Source: Philhelius pedissequus (lineage: Eukaryota > Arthropoda > Insecta > Diptera > Syrphidae). From it: a DNA stretch of 64,000 bases. A program made the position numbers and the translations under genes. Of the stretch, positions 52,040-63,041 are shown one piece after another (the stretch's first letter is position 1; every line of letters starts with the position of its first letter). The stretch lies in assembly GCA_910595825.1 (NCBI GenBank), contig OU343160.1, positions 104,268,038 through 104,332,037 on the forward strand, written 5' to 3'. The notes under the pieces are model-generated. The model was not told where the DNA came from, ran no database searches, and worked only from the letters and a program-made list of their open reading frames with translations.

Positions 52040-54422
52040 GTTGTCAGATAACAATAAAACATGACATTACGATGATAGCGAAGACGAAAAAAGATGGTCT
52101 AAAAATTCTGTCCGTCTGTATGTCTGTCTGTCTGTCTGTCAGTCTGTCAGTCTGTCAGTCTGTCAGTCTGTCAGTCTGTCAGTCTGTCAGTCTGTCAGTC
52201 TGTCAGTCTGTCAGTCTGTCAGTCTGTCAGTCTGTCAGTCTGTCTGTCTGTCAGCCTGTCAGTCTGTCAGCTTGTCAGTCTGTCAGTCTGTCAGGCTGTC
52301 AGTCTGTCAGTTTGTCAGTCTGAAGTCTGAAGTCTGTCAGTCTGTCAGTCTGTCAGTCTGTCAGTCTGTCAGTCTGTCAGTCTGTCAGTCTGTCAGTCTG
52401 TCAGTCTGTCAGTCTGTCAGTCTGTCAGTCTGTCAGTCTGTCAGTCTGTCAGTCTGTCAGTCTGTCAGTCTGTCAGCCTGTCAGTCTGTCAGTCTGTCAG
52501 TCTGTCAGTCTGTCAGTCTGTCAGTCTGTCAGTCTGTCAGTCTGTCAGTCTGTCAGTCTGTCAGTCTGTCAGTCTGTCAGTCTGTCAGTCTGTCAGTCTG
52601 TCAGTCTGTCAGTCTGTCAGTCTGTCAGTCTGTCAGTCTGTCAGTCTGTCAGTCTGTCAGTCTGTCAGTCTGTCAGTCTGTCAGTCTGTCAGTCTGTCAG
52701 TCTGTCAGTCTGTCAGTCTGTCAGTCTGTCAGTCTGTCAGTCTGTCAGTCTGTCAGTCTGTCAGTCTGTCAGTCTGTCAGTCTGTCAGTCTGTCAGTCTG
52801 TCTGTCTGTCTGTCTGTCAGTCTGTCAGTCTGTCAATCTGTCAGTCTGTCAGTCTGTCAGTCTGTCAGTCTGTCAGTCTGTCAGTCTGTCAGTCTGTCAG
52901 TCTGTCAGTCTGTCAGTCTGTCAGTCTGTCAGTCTGTCAGTCTGTCAGTCTGTCAGTCTGTCAGTCTGTCAGTCTGTCAGTCTGTCAGTCTGTCAGTCTG
53001 TCTGTCTGTCAGTCTGTCAGTCTGTCAGTCTGTCAGTCTGTCAGTCTGTCAGTCTGTCAGTCTGTCAGTCTGTCAGTTTGTCAGTCTGTCAGTCTGTCAG
53101 GCTGTCAGTCTGTCAGTTTGTCAGTCTGTCAGTCTGTCAGTCTGTCAGTCTGTCAGTCTGTCAGTCTGTCAGTCTGTCAGTCTGTCAGTCTGTCAGTCTG
53201 TCAGTCTGTCAGTCTGTCAGTCTGTCAGTCTGTCAGTCTGTCAGTCTGTCAGTCTGTCAGTCTGTCAGTCTGTCAGTCTGTCAGTCTGTCAGTCTGTCAG
53301 TCTGTCAGTCTGTCAGTCTGTCAGTCTGTCAGTCTGTCAGTCTGTCAGTCTGTCAGTCTGTCAGTCTGTCAGTCTGTCAGTCTGTCAGTCTGTCAGTCTG
53401 TCAGTCTGTCAGTCTGTCAGTCTGTCAGTCTGTCAGTCTGTCAGTCTGTCAGTCTGTCAGTCTATCAGTCTGTCAGTCTGTCAGTCTGTCAGTCTGTCAG
53501 TCTGTCAGTCTGTCAGTCTGTCAGTCTGTCAGTCTGTCAGTCTGTCAGTCTGTCAGTCTGTCAGTCTGTCAGTCTGTCAGTCTGTCAGTCTGTCAGTCTG
53601 TCAGTCTGTCAGTCTGTCAGTCTGTCAGTCTGTCAGTCTGCCAGTCTGTCAGTCTGTCAGTCTGTCAGTCTGCCAGTCTGTCAGTCTGTCAGTCTGTCAG
53701 TCTGTCAGTCTGTCAGTCTGTCAGTCTGTCAGTCTGTCAGTCTGTCAGTCTGTCAGTCTGTCAGTCTGTCAGTCTGTCAGTCTGTCAGTCTGTCAGTCTG
53801 TCAGTCTGTCAGTCTGTCAGTCTGTCAGTCTGTCAGTCTGTCAGTCTGTCAGTCTGTCAGTCTGTCAGTCTGTCAGTCTGTCAGTCTGTCAGTCTGTCAG
53901 TCTGTCAGTCTGTCAGTATGTCAGTCTGTCAGTCTGTCAGTCGGTCAGTCTGTCAGTATGTATAAAATATATATTTATTTGTGTTTTCTGGCGTTTTTGA
54001 ATTTTTTTTTTCAATATTTTGAAAAAGTTTTTTTTAAAAAAAAACATTTTTTCTCAAAAACCGCTTCACAGATTTTTAAATTTTTTTTCGTAAATTCAAA
54101 TTTATCTAACAAATAAAATGGCGTACTTTTTTTAAGTTTAAATTAGTTTAAGTATTTATATCAGAATTTTCAATTATTTTTTCTTTAATTAAACAGATTT
54201 CTTAATCTTTTGCTTTTAAGTTTATATTATTAAATATTTAATATTATCATACCAATTTATTTTAGAACAAAATTAATGAAATTTTATATATACATATACA
54301 AAATTGAGTTAAAAATGACTTTAAAAATATATTTAGACTTTTAATCGAAATATTTTGCATACGATGTGATCGATCATAAGAGTAAGTTCGTGCGATCCAG
54401 TCGTGCATTTTATTTATATTTG
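52040..54422 (+). repeat. Dispersed repeat family, copy E, with octamer expansion
   Basis: Starts AACATGACATTACGATGATA (52058), then a CTGTCCGTCTGTATGTCTGT block which leads into the giant octamer array. After the array come TCAAAAACCGCTTCACAGAT (54053)-type modules, and the copy ends AGAGTAAGTTCGTGCGATCC AGTCGTGCATTTTAT (54376-54411). The flanking modules match copies A-D. Confidence 0.75.
52107..53963 (+). repeat. (TCAGTCTG)n octamer array, about 1.85 kb
   Basis: Around 230 nearly perfect copies of TCAGTCTG. Rare variants mark positions: CAGCCTG, CAGGCTG, CAGTTTG, CAATCTG, TCTATCAG, CCAGTCTG, a double AAGTCTGAAGTCTG break at 52322, and TCTGTCTG doublets. The pair GGCTG...CAGTTTG occurs at about 52293 and again at 53099, about 806 bp apart, suggesting block duplication. 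Because 24 bases equal three units and eight codons, stop-free frames arise (repeating SLSVCQSV), but they are not genes. Confidence 0.95.
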
Positions 54423-54429
54423 CAATTAC

Positions 54430-54559
54430 CACACTTCTAAATTAGACACCAGGTATGCAAACAGGAAGTTAATAGCAATTTTTACATAAGCTTCTTTTGC
54501 TTTAAATTAAGCTAATAGCAGCGCACTCAAGGGATTATTATGGCTACCTTTAAAATGTT
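54430..54559. other. Short non-coding gap
   Basis: Sequence between dispersed repeat copy E and the next LINE remnant; nothing supported. Confidence 0.3.
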
Positions 54560-55770
54560 AAAGCATGAGCTATTAGGTAAATGGGATAGGGGTAGACAGG
54601 AGATACCGATGTACATTGGCTTTAAATATTTGAATATCGCAATGAGAGGGAAAAATTCGGTTGATTAAAGCAGTAAATATTTGTGTTATGCTGTTAAAGA
54701 GTGAATCTCTATACTTAAGAGTACGTCCGAAGTTGAGCTCATAGGTAAACTGATGAGCATTCTTAGCAGCGCGAGTATTACGGTTGAATTGTTTTAGAGA
54801 GGAGCGTTTTGTGTGTCATTCTCATTATACAAAAGTGGTTGGGGATGCACATACCGAGACCTGAAAGTTGTTCGGTTTTCTCAATGCAAGCAGCACTTAT
54901 AGACAACGGCATAGGCTTATTATATGCTGCAGTTCAAGTTCCACATCCGAAGGATATGGATGTAAATCTAAAAACGATTTTGAAAAACTTAGGTCGTTGA
55001 TCATTGATGAAAATGAGAAAAAGAGTCGGAGACAGAACGTATCCCTGGGGCATCGGGCACACCAGGATTTATTTAGTGAATATCAGATTTGAAACCGTTT
55101 AATACTTCGCGAAGGCGAAGTTGATTTTGAATGTTTTTTTACAAATGACCAAATATGTGTTTGTCACCTTCAGGACATTGTAGTATTTTTTTCCTTAATT
55201 TTTGTTCATGTAAAAATTTGGTTCGTTGAATATGACTATCGCAGATGTATCTAGATTGTTTGTTTTCCTTAGTTGGGTTAGCTTTATAACATCAGAAACC
55301 TACTTCTCTCAACCGGATAATCTCTTTGCAGCTCAAATCGAACCATGAGTTTACTTGGTTTTGTTAGGTATATAAGCCTTCATCCCTTTAAGAATAATAT
55401 TTGTAATCATGTCAACGCTAGAGTCAACGTCACTATCGAGGAAGCATAGTCACCACTTAAAGATCCTGAAAAAAATATTAAGACCGCCCAGTTGGTTTTC
55501 TCGTAATGCCATACGTTCCTAATAGAATTTTTTTCTTTAACTGAGAAATTTGAGCGGGAGAAATTGGCTTATATGACACAATGGACCGATATTTCTAGAG
55601 GTGATAACAAACTAACAGTGGATCTACCAGGTTGAGAGGTAAGAAAAAAGTTTAGATTGTTGGCGGAGTGTCCTGCAACGTCAGGTATTCTTGTTGGCTC
55701 AGTAACCAGCTGAGTCAAGGTGTTCACCTCAGCAAAGAGCTCACATACCTTCCTGCGGTTGTTGTCTGAC
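54560..55770 (-). pseudogene. Non-LTR retrotransposon remnant (EN start and RT end)
   Basis: On the minus strand, the frame 55755-55569 reads LFAEVNTLTQLVTEPTRIPD then SQPGRSTVSLLSPLEISVHC, the endonuclease C-terminus with the altered S-H motif. Further left come RT-like fragments such as GVPDAPGI (about 55050), and the C-terminal NTRAAKNAHQFTYELNFGRT and KYRDSLFNSITQIFTALINR near 54640-54790. The RT core is largely lost and stops abound. Confidence 0.55.
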
Positions 55771-55889
55771 CAGAATAGCATATAGCCAACATAAATAGTG
55801 TGCATGGACAAGAAACTTTTTCGAAATCTAGTAGACCTAAAACAATCTAATACGAATAAAAAAAATAATAAAAACTTTTGCATATACAT

Positions 55890-56570
55890 AGTCTCACAAT
55901 ACGAAATATTTTTTTTTGTTTATTCTTTTCGAAATTTTATTTTTTTTTCTGGAAAATTGCCACCCTGCCAAAATAGGGCAATTTAAAATTTGTTGCATGA
56001 AATTTGATACCTTGTACATAAATGATGTAATTTATTTAACCCTCAATCGCATACTAACCCATATATCGTTTACCGAATTTAGAAAGATTTATTCCCATTA
56101 TTTTGCACCCGTGTGCCAAAAATGCAATCAATAAAACAACGTTGTCTATTTTTTTTATAATAAAACGTTTTTTATTATCATAATGAGAGTCCCGATTCTG
56201 GATTAAGCTCATTGTTTCTAGGGGCCTGTCAAGTATAGGTCACTGAATAAAAGTTCGTGATTTATATGTGTTTCTTTTATAATAAGCAAATAGTTCACAT
56301 CATATTAAAAGTAAATATCGTATGCATTTATTATTTCTTTTTACATTTATGATCTTATTTCTTATTTTTATTATAATTGTTGCATTTTGAAAGGATTTTT
56401 TTAAAAACATATATATGGTTTATCATGCGCTGGCGACTTAATTTACTGATTCTAAGCTGGGATTATACACAATTCAGTTGCGATCCAAAAAAATGGTATT
56501 AGCGATTTTTACATATGGTCGATATGTACATATGTGCTCATGATTGGCTTCTGTGACGGAGGAATAATCT
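55890..56570. other. Nothing recognised; small inverted A/T repeat
   Basis: AT-rich. A palindrome-like segment around 56158-56180 (ATAATAAAACGTTTTTTATTAT) is the only structure seen. Segment CCACCCTGCCAAAATAGGGC (55961) may be an element end. Confidence 0.3.
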
Positions 56571-56576
56571 AGAACA

Positions 56577-56777
56577 TGCATGGCTCTTTTTGATTTCAAG
56601 CAAGCCGTCTCCGATCACTTACGCAAATCTGGCAGAGCTGCCGTGTCAAGAAAAAGAGGACGCCCTACAAGTATGACGGGTGATCAAAGCCGAGATGGAA
56701 CGCCACGAAGAAAGTGCGGCAGACATGTAAGTCACGGAAGTCCAGCTCCATTAAATCCTCGAACTCCAACTCAGTGA
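56577..56777 (+). pseudogene. Possible piggyBac-type transposase C-terminal piece
   Basis: The frame MALFDFKQAVSDHLRKSG followed by RKRGRPTS resembles the segment of piggyBac-derived transposases between the catalytic domain and the cysteine-rich tail (helical text plus a basic RGRP motif). It has no cysteine cluster after it and no other piggyBac text nearby. An AT-hook (RGRP) protein fragment is an alternative. Confidence 0.35.
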
Positions 56778-56779
56778 AA

Positions 56780-57830
56780 AATTCCCAGAGCACAAAGAGC
56801 TTAATTCTCTTTAATTTTTTTTTTGCAAAAAAATTGACAATTTTTTATTTTGTTATTTTTATTTCTAAACAAGAGATAACCTCGGTACCAAGGTAACTTC
56901 GCAACTGCGATTTTTTTAAAATTTTTATTCATGCAAAAAATTGTTCATTTTGAGGTTATTTATCGTTTTCAAACGTATGAACACAAGAGTAGATCCTTCA
57001 ATTTTAACCCTAATTTAATAATTTAAAAAGATTTATCGATCTTATGTTTAGGGTTTTCTAGTTTCAAAAGAACGAACAACTTCTTTATAAATTGAAAGCT
57101 TTGAAAAGGTGAAAACCCCAAAATCTGGCATATTCCTCCTTTTTACAACGCCATGGCTACTAGTTTTTATTTTTATATATTTTTTTTTGTTCAAATATAT
57201 AGTTTACCTCATTGCCTTTTGTGCTATTATTTTATTTTATTTTTTTATTTTTTTTATCACATGAAACATTAATACAAAATAACCAAATTAGCACTGGATT
57301 TTTGAAAGCGCAGAAGCCTATTAAATATTTACTTAATTTTTTATTTTTCTTTGTTGTTTTTTAAATCAGATTCAATTTACAAAAAATAATTTGGAGCCAT
57401 GGGATTAATAATTTAATTTTTTGAAAAGAGGTTTTTTTTTGCGTTTCTTAACAACAAATTTGCTTGCACACGCATACAAAGAAGTTTGCAATTCTCAAGA
57501 ATTCGACTGCAATATTAGCGGCGCGCGGTTAGGAAGAGATTTCTTTGCAAAAGACTGTCGCCCGCCCATCCTCTCCATTTTATATAAAATCTACAGTAAT
57601 ATCATGAGGCCGTTTTTATTTAGGGTCTATTTGGACACTCGGCGTCGCTAGTTTCTACATGGAATTTTGCAAAATTTTGAGAAGAGAGTAAGAGATTTAA
57701 CTGAGAAATATTTTTTTTGAATGGAAAGCGTTTTCAATGAACAGCTGACATCAACGAAAAATCGAAAGAAAATTTACAAAAAAGTGGTAGAACAAATTAA
57801 ATATTTTTTGACAAAAAAACAATTATGTAT
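56780..57830. other. AT-rich with unassigned short ORFs
   Basis: T-rich runs at 57170-57260. An ORF at 57421-57651 (AYKEVCNSQEFDCNISGARL) has no recognised family. The local GC-richer patch 57510-57640 may be part of an unknown element. Confidence 0.3.
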
Positions 57831-57849
57831 CTTATTACCTTTATTTTGG

Positions 57850-58130
57850 TACCAAAAAGAGGTGATGTGAAATAACACCAACGAAATAAAACCAAATTTG
57901 AAATTTGGTCTTATTTCTTTTTCAAAACGAAATAACCGCTTTATTTCGTTAGTCATAATGAAATAATACCAAACATGAAATAGAAACGAGACCAAATTTA
58001 AAAAAAAATATTATTTTTGGCACGATTACGCTTTCAAAATAGAAATAAAACCATATATTAGTTTTTTTTCGGATTTATTTCGCTTTGATAATTGAAATAA
58101 GACTAAATTGATCATAATTTTGTATCTATT
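57850..58130. repeat. Irregular GAAATAA-motif cluster
   Basis: GAAATAA or its complement occurs repeatedly at irregular spacing (GTGAAATAACACC, CGAAATAAAACC, TTATTTCGTT, GAAATAATACC, AGAAATAAAACC, GAAATAAGAC), often followed by ACC or AC. The mixture of both orientations suggests an array of short inverted motifs. Confidence 0.55.
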
Positions 58131-58145
58131 GGAAATTTGCTTATA

Positions 58146-59085
58146 AACGGTGATTTTTTAAGAGCTTGGTTTTTGAAAATTCAAAAAAACACAGAAACTT
58201 GTAAAAAGTGAATGAAATTTTTATTTGGATCGATAAATCAATTTCTGCCATTTACTTTTTAAAAATAATTTCACTTAAATGTTGGCCGGGGCTACGCTTC
58301 AGGTGGTCCATTCTGAAGGTCCAATTTTGGCAAACTTTTGCACACATTTCGGCCGGAATCTCACCAATGACGCGTTCAATGTTGGCTTCCAAGGCAGCAA
58401 TCGTGTTTGGCTTGTCCCCATAGACAAAAGACTTAACATAGCCCCACAAAAAGTAGTCTAACGGGGTCAAATGTCAAATCACATGATCTTGGTGGCCAAT
58501 TGACTGCGCCAAAACGTGAGATCAACTGCTCACCAAATTCGCCTCTCAATTGGTGCATGGTTTCGCGTGCAGTGTGGCATGTGGCACCGTCCTGTTGGAA
58601 CCACATGTCGACCGAGTTCAATTCTTGCATTTTCGGCAAAAAAAAATCTGTTATCATCGAACGGCACCTTTCTCCATTGACCGTAACCCTGCGGCCTTCA
58701 TCGTCCTTGAAGAAGTACGGCCCAATGATGCCGCCTGCCCATAAACCGCACCAAACAGTGCATTTTTCGGGATGCATTGGGAGCTGCTGAATTGCCTCTG
58801 GCTGCTCTTCACTCCAAATACGGCAATTCTGCTTATTCACGTATCCATTTAGCCAAAAATGAGCCTCGTCGCTGAAGAAAATTTTGCGAAAAACACACAT
58901 TTTTCACAGAGCACGAATTTTGATAATAAATTTAAATAATTTGCAAACGTTGTTCAGGCGTAAGTCTATTCATGATGAAATGGCAAACAATACTGAATCG
59001 AAATGTCAAATGTTCGTGGAATTTGTCATGTGTGATCTGTCAAAAATATAAACGTCAAAAACCAAGTAGCAAAAAAATCACCCGT
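58146..59085 (-). mobile_element. Internally deleted DD41D mariner (copy 2), 940 bp
   Basis: Same family as 2181-3113 in the opposite direction, flanked by TA at 58144-58145 and 59086-59087, with ends AACGGTGATTTTTTAAGAGC and, on the other side, ACGGGTGATTTTTTTGCTAC. The deletion joins the N-terminal codons to KIFFSDEAHFW at nearly the same place as copy 1. The frame (58900-58433) has no stop in the core, but a 7-bp duplication (TTTGACATTTGACC at about 58470, minus strand) shifts it after SCDLT. The continuation is in 58470-58252. Confidence 0.92.
58252..58900 (-). pseudogene. Mariner DD41D transposase core, frameshifted (copy 2)
   Basis: The translation starts FRKIFFSDEAHFWLNGYV (first aspartate) and passes WFQQDGATCHTA (second aspartate) and NWPPRSCDLT. 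A 7-bp duplication then moves it out of frame just before the third aspartate (LDYFLWG in the neighbouring frame). The remainder ends RSPGQHLSEIIFKK at 58252. Where copy 1 has an in-frame stop, this copy has leucine, so the two inactivating changes are independent. The DNA-binding domain is missing. Confidence 0.88.
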
Positions 59086-59087
59086 TA

Positions 59088-59866
59088 TATGCAAAATTAT
59101 GTTATATGGCTTAAAGAAGAAAATTTATTGTTCTTGTTTATTCTCTAACGGTGAAACCGTTATTATTTTGGTCTTTGCTTGTTCGTTTTCAGTGCTGTAA
59201 GCATTTATGAAATCATTAGTGTGCGGTTTATTGTGAAATTCGTTCTATGCTTGAAAATAATTTGTAAAAGATGAGTGGTACAGATAACAGAGTTTTTGAA
59301 TTTAAGCCTTGTGAATGACTAAGCAAAAGGAGTAAATTAATGTATGCCCCTTTACTAAAGGCATTGGCTCCTACTCTCATGAGTCCATCAAACATTGTCA
59401 TTGATTTTGAACTTATTAAGTCTGAAGTTCATGAGCAACAGTGGTCACAAAATGCAAGTCAAGCTTTTCAGTAATTTATTAAATATTTTGAAAAACCAAT
59501 GGATGGAAAAGGTATGTATGATGTTTTTTAAATATTTTTTGCAGTTTATCATGTAATCAGGCTTTCGAAAAATTCAAAAACATGTATAGCTACCTATCTA
59601 GTGTGAGATTTTCTAGACATAAAGTAAAAAAATCTCATCACATATCAGTTTTTTGAAAATTTTTTAGATATTTTTTTTTAGATATTTTATTCAGTTAAAT
59701 CAAATCTCTTACAAATAGACTGTACAATCTTTTTTATTGCTCGAGTGTAGTAAGTTAAAAATTAATTTAATTTGAATCTGACTATGTAATAAGAAATTAA
59801 TTTAAAGAAATTTACATAAGTACCTATTAAAGAAAATGATTTATTTTTGAATTTATATTTATAAAA
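59088..59866. other. Unrecognised sequence beside the mariner
   Basis: A short frame at about 59271-59475 reads MSGTDNRVFEFKPCE then APLLKALAPTLMSPSNIVID with a stop in between. It could come from a transposase but I cannot place it. The part nearest 59866 is the 3' UTR side of the minus-strand LINE. Confidence 0.3.
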
Positions 59867-62647
59867 TTAGTTTTCATTTGTAGCCATATACTTAAACAAA
59901 ACGGTCTCAAAGTTACGTGTGTCAATAAGTCTCCTAATGCTTTGTGGTAGCGAGTTAAACAATCTAATGGCATGGATGAAAATTTGCATTTCAGTTATAC
60001 GGCATGTAAATCGAGGTTGTATTAATGTAATAGAACGCGGTGTTCTTGCAAAAGACAAGAGGTTATATAAATATAAGGGCTCTTTCATGGTTATAAGCTT
60101 GTACAGATAAATAAGTGTTCGGTAATTAATGTATGTATGGATCGTGCATCCCAATACTATTTTAGAGAATCTACTTACGTGATCACGCCTCTTAAGATTA
60201 TACACGTATCTTACAATGTTGTTATAAGCAATTACTAATTTACGCTTAGTTTCAGCACTTTGATAACAAAAAATCTCGCAACCATAAGTTATTAAAGGAA
60301 CTATAAGTGATTTTACCAGCAATAATTTAGTACCAAGAGGTGTAAAATGTTGCGAAAATGAAAGATTCCTAAGAACTCCATATATTTTGCCGATAATTTG
60401 TTGAATGTGGTCATCCCATCTTAGAGTTCTGTTGAAATACAAACCTAAATTTTTAACTTTATCAACATAGTTAATCCGACTATCACCAATAAGAACTGGA
60501 GGAAAATAGCTTAGGTCAAGTTCGTTTTTATAGACAACAAGGCAGCTTGATTTAGACGGATTTATTTTGAGTTCATTTTCTGCAGACCACTTGTTAACAC
60601 TTTCAAGATCTTCGTTTACTTTACATATACCATCTTCGATCAGTCCCAGTTTGCAACTAAAGTATAGCTGGTAATCATCAGCATATAAACGTTTGGAACA
60701 ATTATTTGTGCAAAGAGGCAGATCGTTTATGAAAAGTGTAAACAAAAGAGGGCCCAAAATTGATCCCTGTGGAACACCTCTTTGTATAGGCAAGTAATTG
60801 GAAGTCTTGTTATTTACGAAAACAGCTTGAAATCTTCCACACAGATACGAGAAAATAAGCCTGCATGCAGATGAGGTAAATCTAAATATATTTTTCAGTT
60901 TATATAATAAAAGATTGTGGTTGATTGTGTCGAATGCTTTTGAAAAGTCTAATAAAGTTAGAAAAGTTACTTGATCCTTATCAATTGCATTTCTTATATC
61001 TTCTGTTACCTTAATTACTGAAGTAACACAACTATGTTTAGCCCGGAAACCAGATCGAATACTATTAATTAAGTTATTTCTGTGAAGATACGTGGACATT
61101 TGTTGGTGTAACAGTTTTTCCATCACTTTAGAAAAAAATGGTAGGATCGAGATGGGCCTATACTCAGCTGATGAACTACGGGTAGCTTTTTTCTTGACGA
61201 GTGGAAGCACTTTAGCTTCTTTCCATAACACTGGAAAAGAAGACGTAGTTATGACAGTGTTGAAAACATGAGTCAGAAATGGCAGGACATAGGGTAAAAT
61301 GATTTTGATGAAAGTAGGGTGTATCTCGTCAAAACTGGTTGACTTAGACTTAACTCTCAAAACAGCACTTAAAACATCACAATCATCAACTCTTGAAAAA
61401 CAAAATAATCCATAATCATCATTAGATTCAAACTGGTGATAATTGAAATGATTAGATGAATTTGAAGGTATCATCGATTGTATCTTTGTGAAATCACTAT
61501 TTAATTTATTGGGGTCAACATTCCCAGGTACTCCTGATTTTGTTCGTGCACAACCAAGATCGCGAATGTTCTTCCAGATTTTATTCCCAGGAAGTTTTAT
61601 ATCGAGCCGCTTAGAAAAATATAAACGTTTCGATTCTTTTATTTTAGAATTTACGTTATTCCTTAAAGCGCGATAAACGTCATGGAATTCTGGAAGCTTG
61701 TATCTCTTCCACCTTATGTATACCAAGTCTCTATTTTTAATTAAGTTTTTTATTTCGATGGTGAACCAAGGTATCGAATTGTTAGCTATTCGTTTTGTTC
61801 TTACCTGAACGTGTGAATTGAAAAGCTGTCGAATGTTTTCTTGAAGAAAATCTACTTGGGAATCGGCAGTTGGCATAGCATAAATTGATTGCCAGTGAGT
61901 ACAAGCAACATCCCCTTCAAGTTGCTCTAAATTGATGTGTTTAAAATCTCTATAGCACCAAATTTTGTTTTCGTTTTGCAACGAGTCTGCTTTTAATGTA
62001 GCGAAAATTAAATCATGGCGAGAAAAACATGGCGCTGATAATTGATTGAAAAATAGAACGTTTTCTAATTTATTTACCAGCAACAAATCAAGTAGAGTAC
62101 TGCTCGTGCTCGTGAAATGGGTTGGTTGTATTTTGTTTACTGGTTCTAGGGATAAGCTTTTCAGATTGCCAATAAATGATCTTGACGTCTCATTACATAA
62201 CAAATTGCAGTTAAAATCGCCAAAGACAAAAATTTCCCCGTACAATGATGAGTACTCCTCTAAAACGTTATAAAAACTAGATAAATTAGAATAATTATCA
62301 GGCCGATAGACGCAACCTAGTAACCTCTTTATTTGACCATTATACATTTCAATAAAACAAAATTCTATGGGATCATTTCCAGGTGATACAACCATAATTC
62401 GACAATTTATACATTGTTTGACATATATTGCAACGCCTCCACCTTTGGATTTTCTATCAACACGAAAAAGTTTATAACCGTTCAAACTATAAATTTCATC
62501 ATTTACTCCTTCTCTAAACCACGTCTCGGAAACACAAATGGCATCAACATTGGAGTTTACAAAAATTTTACGAAACTCATCTATTTTCCTGTACAAGCTT
62601 TGTGCATTGAAATGGCAAACATGAAATGCCTTTTCTTGTTTACACAA
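59867..62647 (-). CDS. LINE ORF2: endonuclease and reverse transcriptase
   Basis: 926 uninterrupted residues. The AP-like endonuclease has FHVCHFNAQSLYRKIDEFRK, AICVSETWF (catalytic Glu), KGGGVAIYVKQ, FGDFNCNLL and SRHDLIFATL. RT motifs: YRPISILPFFSKVMEKLL, SGFRAKHSCVTSVIKV, LTLLDFSKAFDTINHNLLLY (motif A Asp), RGVPQGSILGPLLFTLFIND and LYADDYQLY with YADD at residues 655-658. Then come a thumb-like region and C-terminal text ending MATNEN. The frame has no ATG upstream of the endonuclease (it opens with TTG), so the start may be lost or set by reinitiation. SKAFDTINH and VPQGSILGP fit the CR1/L2/Kiri/Daphne group. Confidence 0.92.
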   Translation of the reverse strand: MCKQEKAFHVCHFNAQSLYRKIDEFRKIFVNSNVDAICVSETWFREGVNDEIYSLNGYKLFRVDRKSKGGGVAIYVKQCINCRIMVVSPGNDPIEFCFIEMYNGQIKRLLGCVYRPDNYSNLSSFYNVLEEYSSLYGEIFVFGDFNCNLLCNETSRSFIGNLKSLSLEPVNKIQPTHFTSTSSTLLDLLLVNKLENVLFFNQLSAPCFSRHDLIFATLKADSLQNENKIWCYRDFKHINLEQLEGDVACTHWQSIYAMPTADSQVDFLQENIRQLFNSHVQVRTKRIANNSIPWFTIEIKNLIKNRDLVYIRWKRYKLPEFHDVYRALRNNVNSKIKESKRLYFSKRLDIKLPGNKIWKNIRDLGCARTKSGVPGNVDPNKLNSDFTKIQSMIPSNSSNHFNYHQFESNDDYGLFCFSRVDDCDVLSAVLRVKSKSTSFDEIHPTFIKIILPYVLPFLTHVFNTVITTSSFPVLWKEAKVLPLVKKKATRSSSAEYRPISILPFFSKVMEKLLHQQMSTYLHRNNLINSIRSGFRAKHSCVTSVIKVTEDIRNAIDKDQVTFLTLLDFSKAFDTINHNLLLYKLKNIFRFTSSACRLIFSYLCGRFQAVFVNNKTSNYLPIQRGVPQGSILGPLLFTLFINDLPLCTNNCSKRLYADDYQLYFSCKLGLIEDGICKVNEDLESVNKWSAENELKINPSKSSCLVVYKNELDLSYFPPVLIGDSRINYVDKVKNLGLYFNRTLRWDDHIQQIIGKIYGVLRNLSFSQHFTPLGTKLLLVKSLIVPLITYGCEIFCYQSAETKRKLVIAYNNIVRYVYNLKRRDHVSRFSKIVLGCTIHTYINYRTLIYLYKLITMKEPLYLYNLLSFARTPRSITLIQPRFTCRITEMQIFIHAIRLFNSLPQSIRRLIDTRNFETVLFKYMATNEN

Positions 62648-63041
62648 AATATTTAAATTTACACGAAGGCTTAAATCCCTACCACCAGATTGAGAAACTG
62701 TATCAATTGCGTTTACTAAAGCTTAAAGATTGCAACAACATACCACACAGCATACAAGATGGTGACACGAACTCAAAAAGTATGACCTTGACAAATGAGA
62801 AACTAAGTTTTTGGCTATATAAAAAGAAAAAAAGAAAATAAAAATTTAAAATACAATAAATTAATAAATCAATAAAATGAATTATTTGAAAAAAAATTAA
62901 ATTAATATCGAGCATTAATAACAATTTCATTTTAAATATCGCACGCAAAATATTAAGAACAAGTTAAAAAGAATTTATAAAGCTTACTAGTATGTTACAT
63001 CATCGGTGCTGGTGAAATTCGGCTGCAGTTGATAAAATCAA

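Noticed and set aside
52107..53963. Regular array considered as CRISPR
   Set aside because: Units are 8 bp with no unique spacers, in a eukaryotic intron-rich context.
52272..54116. Very long ORF (614 codons) repeating SLSVCQSV
   Set aside because: It is a consequence of an octamer array with no stop codons in several frames; flanks are non-coding repeat sequence.
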